Assembly: GCA_024685975.1 (NCBI GenBank)
Contig: JAIBDZ010000006.1
Span: 1-64,000, forward strand
DNA length: 64,000 nt
Direction: 5' to 3'
Source: Piscirickettsiaceae bacterium
GTDB lineage: Bacteria; Pseudomonadota; Gammaproteobacteria; Nitrosococcales; Methylophagaceae
Shown here: positions 57,012-64,000 of the stretch, piece after piece
Numbering within the stretch: position 1 is the stretch's first letter
Layout: every line of letters starts with the position of its first letter
Notes under the pieces: model-generated
Databases searched by the model: none
What the model saw: the letters and a program-made list of their open reading frames with translations, nothing else
Told to the model about the DNA's origin: nothing
Translations under genes and position numbers: made by a program

Positions 57012-58247
57012 ATGACAGAGATAAAACAAAAATTAGTGTTAATCGGCAATGGTATGGCTGGCATGCGAACCATTGATGAATTATTAAAAATCGCGCCTGA
57101 AAAATATGATATTACCGTCTTTGGGAGCGAACCATATGGCAATTATAATCGCATCATGCTATCGCCAGTTCTAGCGGGTGATAAGACCATCAATGACATC
57201 ATTATTCACGATGAAAAATGGTATCGACAACATGACATCACTTTACATACGAATACAACAGTAACAGACATTGATCGTGTCAAAAAGAAGATTGTAACGG
57301 ACACCGGTCTTATCATTGAGTATGACAAAGTGATTATGGCGACAGGATCAAACCCTTTTGTATTACCTATACCAGGACATGATTTGCCTGGGGTGGTGAG
57401 TTTCCGAGATATTGCTGATGTCGAAATGATGATGACGACAGCAGAAACACGGCAACATGCTGTTGTGATTGGTGGTGGTTTATTAGGGTTAGAAGCGGCT
57501 AATGGACTCATGTTGCAAGGTATGGACGTGACGGTTGTTCATTTAAGCGATACTTTAATGAATCAACAATTAGATAGTATTGCCTCAGGATTGATTCAAC
57601 AAGCGTTAGAAGAAAAGGGACTGCATTTTCGAATGGCACATATGACAGAAGCCTTAATAGGCGATGAGCGTGTGCGTGCCGTACGCTTTAAAAATGGTGA
57701 TGAAATTCCTGCCGATTTAGTTGTCATGGCGGTCGGGGTTAAACCCAATATTGCATTGGCTAAAGCCAGTGGTATCCAATGTGAAAAGGGAGTCTTAGTC
57801 GATGACACGATGCAAACTTACAGCCCAGATATTTATGCCGTAGGGGAGTGTATTCAACATCGTCATCAAGTATTTGGTTTAGTGGCACCTTTATATGAAC
57901 AAGCCAAAGTTTGTGCAAATCATCTTGCAGAATGGGGTATTGCCAGATATGTGACCAAAGTGACATCAACACAATTAAAAGTCACTGGCATTAAAGTATT
58001 TTCGACCGGTCATTTTAAGGGTAATGATGATAGCGAGATTATTAGCTATTTTGATCCCCAAAATGCTGTTTATAAAAAGCTTGTCATACAACAGCAAAAA
58101 TTGGTTGGCGCAATTCTATCCGGCGAAACACAAGATGGGAACTGGTACTTTGATTTAATCAATGAGCAACAAGACATTACTCAATGGCGCGATAGATTAA
58201 TTTTTGGTCGACAGTTTTGTGACGAAGGAACAGAGGCCACGGTATGA
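57012..58247 (+). CDS. FAD-dependent electron transfer subunit of assimilatory nitrate reductase
   Basis: 411 residues from ATG 57012. It resembles the N-terminal FAD/NAD(P)H domain of NirB: LVLIGNGMAGMRTIDELL, VIMATGSNPFVLPIPGHD, VVIGGGLLGLEAANGLMLQGMDVTVVH, and DIYAVGECIQHRHQVFGLVAPLYEQAK. It has no iron-sulfur or sirohaem domain, so it fits the small reductase called NasC in Klebsiella or NasB in Bacillus, which feeds NAD(P)H electrons to NasA. nasA overlaps its stop by four bases, supporting a complex. A longer frame reaching 56961 runs into the PhzF gene and lacks family support. Confidence 0.85.
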   Translation: MTEIKQKLVLIGNGMAGMRTIDELLKIAPEKYDITVFGSEPYGNYNRIMLSPVLAGDKTINDIIIHDEKWYRQHDITLHTNTTVTDIDRVKKKIVTDTGLIIEYDKVIMATGSNPFVLPIPGHDLPGVVSFRDIADVEMMMTTAETRQHAVVIGGGLLGLEAANGLMLQGMDVTVVHLSDTLMNQQLDSIASGLIQQALEEKGLHFRMAHMTEALIGDERVRAVRFKNGDEIPADLVVMAVGVKPNIALAKASGIQCEKGVLVDDTMQTYSPDIYAVGECIQHRHQVFGLVAPLYEQAKVCANHLAEWGIARYVTKVTSTQLKVTGIKVFSTGHFKGNDDSEIISYFDPQNAVYKKLVIQQQKLVGAILSGETQDGNWYFDLINEQQDITQWRDRLIFGRQFCDEGTEATV

Positions 58248-60919
58248 GCCAGTCAGTGAAAAGTACCTGCCCTTATTGTGGGGTAGGTTGTGGCGTTATT
58301 TTGACCGAGGTAGATGAACAATGGACGGTGAAAGGCGATCCCGAACATCCAGCTAACTATGGCCGTTTATGCTCTAAAGGATCTGCGCTTGCCGATACAG
58401 TAGGACTATCTGATCGCATGCAATATCCTAGTATTCAAGGTAAAAAAGTAAGCTGGGATACGGCAATAAGCACTATTAGCACCCAATTTTCTGACATCAT
58501 CAAAACACATGGGCCAGATGCCGTCGCTTTTTATGTCTCAGGGCAATTATTGACGGAAGATTATTATGTTGCCAATAAGCTAATGAAAGGCTTTATTGGA
58601 AGTGGCAATATCGATACGAATTCAAGACTGTGTATGTCTTCAGCGGTCGCTGGTTATAAACGTGCTTTTGGCGCCGATAGCGTACCATGTAGTTACGAAG
58701 ATATTGATCAGGCTGATCTCATTATATTAGAAGGATCAAATCTCGCTTGGTGCCATCCTATTTTATTTCAACGTATCAACCAAGCAAAACAACAGCGTCC
58801 TAATCTACAGGTTATCGTGATTGACCCAAGACAAACGGCCAGTTGTGATATTGCAGACTTACATTTGCCGTTAAAGCTAGGAACGGACGCCGTTTTATTT
58901 AATGGTTTATTACATTATTTGGCAACACAGGGCTATGACAATACCGCTTTTATCGAACAATCAACAGAAGGCGTTGAGGCGGCATTAGCTATTGCCGAGA
59001 AGACCGCTAGAACTAGTCAAATTGTGGCTGCACAGTGTGGTTTAACAGAACAACAAGTTGACGCCTTTTACAAGGCCTTTGCCACAACAGAAAAAGCGGT
59101 GACCTTGTATTCACAAGGGATTAATCAATCAAGTTCAGGTACAGATAAGTCAAACAGTATTATTAATTGTTACTTATTGACCGGGCGTGTAGGTCAATCT
59201 GGTATGGGGCCTTTTTCTGTCACAGGACAACCCAATGCGATGGGAGGTCGAGAAGTCGGTGGATTGAGTAATCAATTAGCCGCACATATGGAGATTGATA
59301 ATCCTAGGCACAGAGATACTGTTGCTGAATTTTGGCAAACAAAGCAACTTGCTTCTAATGCGGGGGCGAAAGCGGTTGATATGTTTCGAGATGTCGCCAG
59401 TGGTAAAATAAAAGCCATTTGGATCATGGCAACAAACCCAGTTGTCAGTATGCCTGATGCTGATGCAGTGAAAGCGGCGTTAGAGAAATGTGAGTTAGTC
59501 ATAGTTTCTGATTGTGAAGCAACAACAGATACCACAGAATGTGCAGATATTTTACTACCGGCGTTAGCTTGGGGGGAAAAGTCAGGCACAGTTACTAATT
59601 CAGAACGACGTATTTCACGTCAGCGTGCCTTTTTACCATCCCCTTTTGAAGCGAAAGCGGACTGGTGGATAATCAGTCAAGTGGCCAGAAAAATGGGTTT
59701 TGAAAAGGCCTTTAATTATCACAATAGCGCTGATGTATTTAGAGAACATGCTGCTTTGTCAGGATTTCAGAATCAGGGCGAACGTGATTTTAATATCAGT
59801 GGTTTATCACATATCACGAATGAGCATTATGATGACCTCACGCCCACGCAATGGCCCATTACACCAACACAATTAGCAGGAACAGCTAGATTATTTACGG
59901 ATGGAAAATTTTTCACAGACAATAAAAAAGCACGCTTTATTGCGATCACACCGCGATTACCAATAGGTGAAGTGACGGGCACATTACCGTTAATGTTAAA
60001 TACTGGGCGAGTGAGAGACCACTGGCACACCATGACAAGAACCGCACGTAGCGCCACGTTAAATGGCCATACGGCAGAGCCAAGTATTGATATTCATCCA
60101 CAAGATATAATGAAATTTGGCTTAAAAGATGGCATGTTGGCAAAAGTAACAAGTGCCTTAAATACGATTGTTGTGCGTGTTGTTCAGACCAGCAAGCAAG
60201 CATGTGGTACCGCCTTTATTCCAATGCATTGGAATGCACAATTTGCAGCTAATGCACGTGTCGACAGTTTAGTGGCAGCACATGTCGATCCAATTTCAGG
60301 ACAACCTGAACTAAAACAAACACCGATAGCCGTATCTCGATACCAATCTGCTTGGCAGGGTTTTATTTTAAGCCGAGATGATATTCCGTTAACGACGATA
60401 AAAGCAGCTGGCTTAGTGCAATATTGGGTGAAAATTAAAGGTAAACATTTCTGGCGTTATGAATTGTCAGGAGAAAAGCAAAGTGATGTTCAAACCGTAT
60501 TGGACGAGTTATTAACAATCAATAAAACAGAATGGATTGAATATGCCGATTCAAGCCAAGAAGTTTATCGTTATGCACATATAGTCGATGACCAATTACA
60601 AGCAGTGGCCATGTTTTCAAACCAAACCGATTTACCCGCTCGGGCTTGGTTAAGTCAATTATTTCAAGAGACTGAACTTGACCCACAAGTTCGCCATACT
60701 TTATTGGCTGGAAAAGCAGGCAAAGGTGTTCCCGATGCCGGTGCGATAGTGTGTGCTTGTTTTGGCGTCGGTGAAAACACGATAAAAGAGGCAATTACAT
60801 GTGGCAAAGCGATGACAACAGAACAGTTAGGTCAACAGTTGAAGGCGGGTACCAATTGTGGTTCTTGTTTACCTGAGTTAAATAATCTGATTTCCAATAC
60901 AAAACCTATACCAGCTTAG
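58244..60919 (+). CDS. nasA: Assimilatory nitrate reductase catalytic subunit NasA
   Basis: Cytoplasmic molybdenum enzyme reducing nitrate to nitrite. The [4Fe-4S] ligands are C9, C12, C16 and C43 in CPYCGVGC and LCSKG. Molybdopterin domains include SRLCMSSAVAGYKRAFG, WIMATNPVVSMPDAD, SGTVTNSERRISRQR and, near the C-terminus, TGRVRDHWHTMTRT. A C-terminal BFD-like [2Fe-2S] domain (CACFGVGENTIKEAI to GTNCGSCLPEL) should receive electrons from the FAD subunit. 891 residues. Last gene of the nirB operon; no clear terminator follows at once. Confidence 0.95.
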   Translation: MSQSVKSTCPYCGVGCGVILTEVDEQWTVKGDPEHPANYGRLCSKGSALADTVGLSDRMQYPSIQGKKVSWDTAISTISTQFSDIIKTHGPDAVAFYVSGQLLTEDYYVANKLMKGFIGSGNIDTNSRLCMSSAVAGYKRAFGADSVPCSYEDIDQADLIILEGSNLAWCHPILFQRINQAKQQRPNLQVIVIDPRQTASCDIADLHLPLKLGTDAVLFNGLLHYLATQGYDNTAFIEQSTEGVEAALAIAEKTARTSQIVAAQCGLTEQQVDAFYKAFATTEKAVTLYSQGINQSSSGTDKSNSIINCYLLTGRVGQSGMGPFSVTGQPNAMGGREVGGLSNQLAAHMEIDNPRHRDTVAEFWQTKQLASNAGAKAVDMFRDVASGKIKAIWIMATNPVVSMPDADAVKAALEKCELVIVSDCEATTDTTECADILLPALAWGEKSGTVTNSERRISRQRAFLPSPFEAKADWWIISQVARKMGFEKAFNYHNSADVFREHAALSGFQNQGERDFNISGLSHITNEHYDDLTPTQWPITPTQLAGTARLFTDGKFFTDNKKARFIAITPRLPIGEVTGTLPLMLNTGRVRDHWHTMTRTARSATLNGHTAEPSIDIHPQDIMKFGLKDGMLAKVTSALNTIVVRVVQTSKQACGTAFIPMHWNAQFAANARVDSLVAAHVDPISGQPELKQTPIAVSRYQSAWQGFILSRDDIPLTTIKAAGLVQYWVKIKGKHFWRYELSGEKQSDVQTVLDELLTINKTEWIEYADSSQEVYRYAHIVDDQLQAVAMFSNQTDLPARAWLSQLFQETELDPQVRHTLLAGKAGKGVPDAGAIVCACFGVGENTIKEAITCGKAMTTEQLGQQLKAGTNCGSCLPELNNLISNTKPIPA

Positions 60920-60944
60920 TTTTAGTGCATTTCCATTAACAACG

Positions 60945-60961
60945 TGCTCAAAGCTGGTGCA
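60945..60961 (+). promoter_or_regulatory. NtrC-type binding site upstream of the barrel gene
   Basis: TGCTC-N7-GTGCA differs from TGCAC-N7-GTGCA at one arm position. Its centre is 73 bp upstream of the sigma54 GG, nearly the same spacing as for nirB. Confidence 0.5.
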
Positions 60962-61024
60962 TATGGCACAACACAACAGCAGTGAAATCCAAATAATTAT
61001 ATAAAAAATAATGACTTAAATAAA

Positions 61025-61040
61025 TGGCAAGGACATTGCC
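61025..61040 (+). promoter_or_regulatory. Candidate sigma54 promoter of the barrel gene
   Basis: TGGCAAGGACATTGCC matches TGGCACG-N4-TTGCA at all key positions (GG and GC ten bases apart). Transcription would begin near 61052, leaving a leader of about 87 bases. Confidence 0.65.
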
Positions 61041-61086
61041 TCTTGTTATTTATAGTTGAGATAAATGAGTATCAAAAGTGGGTCAG

Positions 61087-61123
61087 AAAGTAGTTGTTAA
61101 TGAATACGCTACTTTAATTTTTT
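61087..61123 (+). terminator. Terminator-like hairpin inside the leader of the barrel gene
   Basis: AAAGTAG (61087-61093) and CTACTTT (61109-61115) pair perfectly; AA and then six T follow. It lies between the sigma54 promoter and the start codon, so it could be an attenuator. An AT-rich hairpin with arms ATTTAT and ATAAAT and loop AGTTGAG lies just upstream. Both would suit antitermination by the NasT protein encoded downstream. Confidence 0.55.
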
Positions 61124-61138
61124 ATATAAGGAAGCTTC

Positions 61139-62380
61139 ATGTCAAATACAAAAACAGCATTATCTGCGACATTGCTCGTATCATCAATGAGTCTGGGCAC
61201 GCTCTCAACAGCAGTACAGGCTGAGGATGCTTTTATGGACGCATTAACTGGCGGTAAGGTGAGTTTTTCAGCTCGCGTTCGTTATGAGTCTGTTGAACAA
61301 GATAATGCTTTAAAAGATGCTGATGCTTTAACGCTGAGAACAACGTTAGGGTATAAAACAGGCAGCTTTAATGGCTTTACAGGATTCATTGAATTAGAAG
61401 ATGTGTCTGATCTCGGCTCTGATGATTACAACAGTACAACGAATGGTAAAGGGACATATTCCGTTATTGCCGATCCTGAAGGTACAGAAGTGAACCAAGC
61501 TTATTTAGGTTATCAATATGGTGACAATGAAGTGAGGTTTGGTCGCCAAGAAATTTTTTATCGTAAGACACCATTCCACCGTTTTGTGGGTAATGTTCTG
61601 TGGCGTCAAAACCATCAGTCTTATGATGCATTACGGTTGACTAGCAAGGCGTTAACAAATACTAAATTTGAATATGCTTATTTAACTAAAATTCATACTA
61701 TTTTTGGTGAAGATAGTAATACCGCTTTAATTGATGATGGAGATATTGATGTCGAGGCACATTTATTGAGTGTGCAATACAGCGGTTTACCCATCGGGAC
61801 AATATCAACGTACGCGCATTTGGTTGATTACGATGATAGCGAAGCTATTTCCAATAAAATTATCGGTGCCAGATTAAGCGGATCTCAAGCTGTATCTGAT
61901 GATGTTCAAGTGCTTTATACCGCGGAGTATGCACAACAAGATGATTATAAAGATGGGACCCAAGATGACCATAATTATTATTTGGCCGAATTAGGTGGAA
62001 AATATAAAGGGTGGTTAGCGAAACTATCTCATGAAGTTCAAGAAGGAGATGGCACAACAAGTTTCAAAACGCGATTAGGGACGAATCATGCATACCAAGG
62101 TTGGGCAGATCAGTTTTTGACAACACCGGCACAAGGTCTAGAAGATACTTACTTAACGGTCGCGGGCATGGTCTTTGGGACTCGATTAGTGGTCGCTTAT
62201 CATGATTTTGAAACAAATGAAGACAGTATTGATGCGGGTGATGAGTTGAATATTTTACTGACTAAGAAATTCAATCAACATTATTCCATTGGGGTGAAAT
62301 ATGCTGATTATGAGGCGGGTGATTTAGCTGGGAAAGTCGATACTGAAAAGTTTTGGGTTTTTGGCCAAATGTCATTTTAA
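61139..62380 (+). CDS. Outer membrane beta-barrel protein (alginate export/porin-like) of the nitrate cluster
   Basis: 413 residues. A signal peptide (about 1-28, cut after TAVQA) precedes a protein of alternating strands with motifs VSFSARVRYESVEQDNA, LRTTLGYKTGSFNGFTGFIELED and VNQAYLGYQYGDNEVRFGRQEI. It ends FWVFGQMSF with terminal Phe, as needed for outer membrane assembly. This pattern resembles the alginate-export family barrels that often accompany nitrate assimilation genes. Here it likely lets nitrate or another anion across the outer membrane; this is inference from context. GGAA before the ATG is the ribosome binding site. Confidence 0.8.
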   Translation: MSNTKTALSATLLVSSMSLGTLSTAVQAEDAFMDALTGGKVSFSARVRYESVEQDNALKDADALTLRTTLGYKTGSFNGFTGFIELEDVSDLGSDDYNSTTNGKGTYSVIADPEGTEVNQAYLGYQYGDNEVRFGRQEIFYRKTPFHRFVGNVLWRQNHQSYDALRLTSKALTNTKFEYAYLTKIHTIFGEDSNTALIDDGDIDVEAHLLSVQYSGLPIGTISTYAHLVDYDDSEAISNKIIGARLSGSQAVSDDVQVLYTAEYAQQDDYKDGTQDDHNYYLAELGGKYKGWLAKLSHEVQEGDGTTSFKTRLGTNHAYQGWADQFLTTPAQGLEDTYLTVAGMVFGTRLVVAYHDFETNEDSIDAGDELNILLTKKFNQHYSIGVKYADYEAGDLAGKVDTEKFWVFGQMSF

Positions 62381-62395
62381 TGTTTCTTTAAACAG

Positions 62396-62490
62396 ACTAG
62401 GTTGAGTGTTGTTTTGAACTGGTTTTAAAAGGAATAAAATCAAACACAAAAACATGAAAAATAAGGGTAAGAAGCAATATTTAACCTAGT
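62396..62490 (+). repeat. Long-range inverted repeat before nasT
   Basis: GACTAGGTT (62395-62403) and AACCTAGTC (62483-62491) are perfect 9-bp inverted copies 79 bases apart, in the 137-bp gap before nasT. A small hairpin TGTTT-CTT-AAACA lies at the start of the gap. Operator pair or RNA arms are both possible. Confidence 0.3.
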
Positions 62491-62517
62491 CAAAGCAGAT
62501 AATAGAAAGTGAAAACA

Positions 62518-63102
62518 ATGAATACAATTCTATTGAGTGAATCAAAAGCAGCCAGTGAATTAGTTCGGTCTGTGCTGGCGGTAAATAAAGACTATGACTT
62601 AATTTACGAGGCGACGAGTTTGACGGAATTAATGACTGCTCAAGTCGTTCAACCTGAATTGATGATTTTATGTATTACTTCTCCTGATCAGCAGTTATTG
62701 ATGCAATTAAAGTTAGTAGAAGAACGGTTTCCTTTGCCTATTATTATTTTCACGGAAATAGAAGGAAGCCATGCCATTGAATCTGCAATCGAGGCAGGTG
62801 TCAGTGCTTATGTCGTTGATGGCTTATCTGAACCACGTCTTTTACCGATTATTAGGACAGCGATAGCGCGTTTCAAACAAAGTTTATCGATGCAAAAAGA
62901 GTTAAATCAATTACGTACCACACTGTCTGAACGCAAAATTATAGACCGTGCAAAAGGCATTATCATGGCGCAAAAAAAATGTACGGAAGAAGAGGCCTAT
63001 TCTTTACTCAGAACCACAGCGATGAATCAAAATAGTCGCTTAGCTTTATTGGCTCAAAATATTATTGATACCGCGGGTTTGCTAGGCTCGGCTTCTAGAT
63101 AA
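62518..63102 (+). CDS. nasT: ANTAR-domain antiterminator NasT with degenerate receiver
   Basis: Positive regulator of nitrate assimilation that binds tandem hairpins in leader RNAs and prevents termination. An N-terminal receiver-like domain (about 1-115) precedes a coiled linker and a C-terminal ANTAR domain: RKIIDRAKGIIMAQKKCTEEEAYSLLRTTAMNQNSRLALLAQNII. The phosphoacceptor aspartate is not seen; the strand reads MILCITSPD, with C where D is expected. 194 residues from ATG 62518; a GTG three codons upstream is possible. In known systems NasT is held by NasS, a nitrate-binding partner, which is not visible here. Confidence 0.9.
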   Translation: MNTILLSESKAASELVRSVLAVNKDYDLIYEATSLTELMTAQVVQPELMILCITSPDQQLLMQLKLVEERFPLPIIIFTEIEGSHAIESAIEAGVSAYVVDGLSEPRLLPIIRTAIARFKQSLSMQKELNQLRTTLSERKIIDRAKGIIMAQKKCTEEEAYSLLRTTAMNQNSRLALLAQNIIDTAGLLGSASR

Positions 63103-63157
63103 AGTGCCCTCAATTTGCTCTATTATTCAAAAATGACCGCATCAAAAAACACCATGA

Positions 63158-63174
63158 CGCACAATATTAGTGCG
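63158..63174 (+). promoter_or_regulatory. NtrC-type binding site upstream of nrtA
   Basis: CGCAC-N7-GTGCG holds the NtrC core GCAC-N7-GTGC, with TGA and TCA extending it on the two sides. The centre is about 93 bp upstream of the sigma54 GG. A second left arm, TGACCGCA at 63134-63141, is also complementary to the right arm. Confidence 0.55.
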
Positions 63175-63197
63175 GTCAAATACCCAAACGGATATAA

Positions 63198-63215
63198 AAA
63201 ACGCTCGCTCGTTTT
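63198..63215 (+). terminator. Short hairpin, possible nasT terminator
   Basis: AAAACG and CGTTTT pair around the six-base loop CTCGCT, with flanking A- and T-tracts. A 6-bp stem is weak, so termination is tentative. Confidence 0.35.
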
Positions 63216-63256
63216 CAACTGCATGATTTGTCATCATTTTTCTAAACATTAGTTTA

Positions 63257-63273
63257 TTGGCTTAAACATTGCA
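63257..63273 (+). promoter_or_regulatory. Candidate sigma54 promoter of nrtA
   Basis: TTGGCTTAAACATTGCA has a full TTGGC and TTGCA with GG and GC ten bases apart. Transcription would begin near 63284, giving a leader of about 124 bases before nrtA. In it ATGTA-ACAGTGG-TACAT (63295-63311) is a hairpin whose loop starts with A and has G at position 4, as in ANTAR targets, though the loop has seven bases instead of six. Confidence 0.55.
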
Positions 63274-63407
63274 CTAAAACTCTCTAATCACAGAATGTAA
63301 CAGTGGTACATGCGAAGACACTTGGGCTTCTAGCTTAATAATAAAGCGTTGTTGACTGATGACATGATGAATGGAAAGCACTTTTGAAATTGACCTTGGA
63401 GCAGTAA

Positions 63408-64000
63408 ATGCACACCTTCACCACACTTTTTTCACGTAGAAAAATAATCACACTTTTGGCTATGGCCAATATAGCTATTTCAGCGAGTTTAATGCCATTG
63501 TCAATTGCAACGGCAGCGCCAGGAGAATTAGAAAAAGAAGATTTGAAATTTGGGTTTATTAAACTCACAGATATGGCCCCACTCGCCATTGCGTACGAAA
63601 AAGGCTTTTTTGAGGATGAAGGGCTTTATGTCACCTTAGAGGCTCAAGCTAACTGGAAAGTATTATTAGATGGTGTTATCGATGGCAATCTGGATGGTGC
63701 TCATATGTTAGCGGGGCAACCGCTTGGTGCGACAATTGGATTTGGGACTAAAGCCGATATTATCACGGCCTTTAGCATGGACTTAAATGGTAATGCGATT
63801 ACAGTATCGAATGATATCTGGGAGCAAATGAAGCTTCATGTTCCCATGGAGGCTGGAAAACCTATTCACCCGATTAGTGCGTCATCTTTAAAACCAGTAG
63901 TGGAGTCATATATTGATGAGGGTAAGCCATTCAAAATGGGTATGGTTTTCCCAGTCTCAACACATAACTACGAACTGCGATATTGGTTAGCCGCTGGCGG
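63408..64000 (+). CDS. nrtA: Nitrate ABC transporter substrate-binding protein NrtA (partial, runs off window)
   Basis: The frame from ATG 63408 is open to the window end (197 codons visible). The signal peptide has a twin-arginine look, [20 protein letters not shown], followed by TAAPGE. The mature part [40 protein letters not shown] and [13 protein letters not shown] is characteristic of NrtA and its relatives. The export signal argues for the periplasmic nitrate-binding protein rather than the cytoplasmic sensor NasS. GGAG at 63398-63401 supports the start. nrtB and nrtC would be expected beyond the window. Confidence 0.92.
   Translation, partial: MHTFTTLFSRRKIITLLAMANIAISASLMPLSIATAAPGELEKEDLKFGFIKLTDMAPLAIAYEKGFFEDEGLYVTLEAQANWKVLLDGVIDGNLDGAHMLAGQPLGATIGFGTKADIITAFSMDLNGNAITVSNDIWEQMKLHVPMEAGKPIHPISASSLKPVVESYIDEGKPFKMGMVFPVSTHNYELRYWLAAG

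Noticed and set aside
63134..63178. Terminator for nasT formed by TGACCGCA/TGCGGTCA
   Set aside because: The loop is 29 bases and no T-tract follows; the inner GCAC-N7-GTGC better explains it as an NtrC site.
63408..64000. NasS nitrate sensor as identity of the final gene
   Set aside because: The product has a clear export signal with twin arginines, whereas NasS is cytoplasmic; NrtA fits better, though the C-terminal half is outside the window.

Overview
This window looks like a chromosomal segment of an AT-rich gammaproteobacterium. Three blocks of conserved gene order point there: rho-miaA-hfq-hflX-hflK-hflC-hisZ-purA; nadB with rpoE-rseA-rseB-rseC-mucD-lepA-lepB-rnc-era-recO-pdxJ-acpS; and folK-panB-panC-panD. 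The mix of these blocks with an assimilatory nitrate cluster and VPxPA-CTERM surface proteins would fit a marine methylotroph of the Methylophaga type. That placement is inference from memory of similar gene orders; no marker gene was compared.

Layout. 1-8.8 kb: transcription termination and RNA biology (rho, miaA, hfq, a short HflX), the HflKC membrane protease regulator, hisZ and purA. 8.8-20.6 kb: a minus-strand dehydrogenase divergent from glyA, then nrdR, a small zinc protein, ribD-ribE-ribBA, lpxB-rnhB, pcnB-folK, a deoxynucleoside kinase and panB-panC, mostly with overlapping or nearly touching ends; panD follows. 21-30.2 kb: more individual genes, including a two-domain acyltransferase resembling the ornithine lipid synthase OlsF, a YchJ protein, a YeeZ-like SDR, a membrane-tethered glutaredoxin-like protein, a UDG-fold-like protein, Tas, a TonB-dependent receptor, YgfZ and a YgfX-like membrane protein. 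30.1-43.5 kb: nadB divergent from the sigma-E module, then the lepA to cysM run. 43.5-48.6 kb: a YdbH/YdbL-type envelope pair, rlmD and a HEAT-repeat protein. 48.6-50.2 kb: two small VPxPA-CTERM proteins, each behind the same structured RNA. 50.2-52.9 kb: ppsA and an unlisted 34-residue membrane ORF. 53-64 kb: nitrate assimilation.

The nitrate region works as one unit: nirB-nirD make nitrite reductase, the next FAD protein and nasA make nitrate reductase, a beta-barrel protein probably serves the outer membrane, nasT encodes an ANTAR antiterminator, and nrtA (cut by the window end) is the periplasmic nitrate-binding protein. I find an NtrC-type site followed 73-93 bp later by a sigma54 -24/-12 element in front of nirB, the barrel gene and nrtA. 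The barrel gene also has a terminator hairpin inside its leader, as expected if NasT acts by antitermination.

The most interesting signal is the pair of RNA elements at 48775-48837 and 49635-49693. They share a junction sequence and three helices; one helix has changed sequence with compensating bases while keeping a GNRA tetraloop. The conserved core resembles the cyclic-di-GMP-I (GEMM) riboswitch, but the closing helix seems shifted, so it may be a divergent variant. Both lead into a secreted VPxPA-CTERM protein, suggesting second-messenger control of surface proteins.
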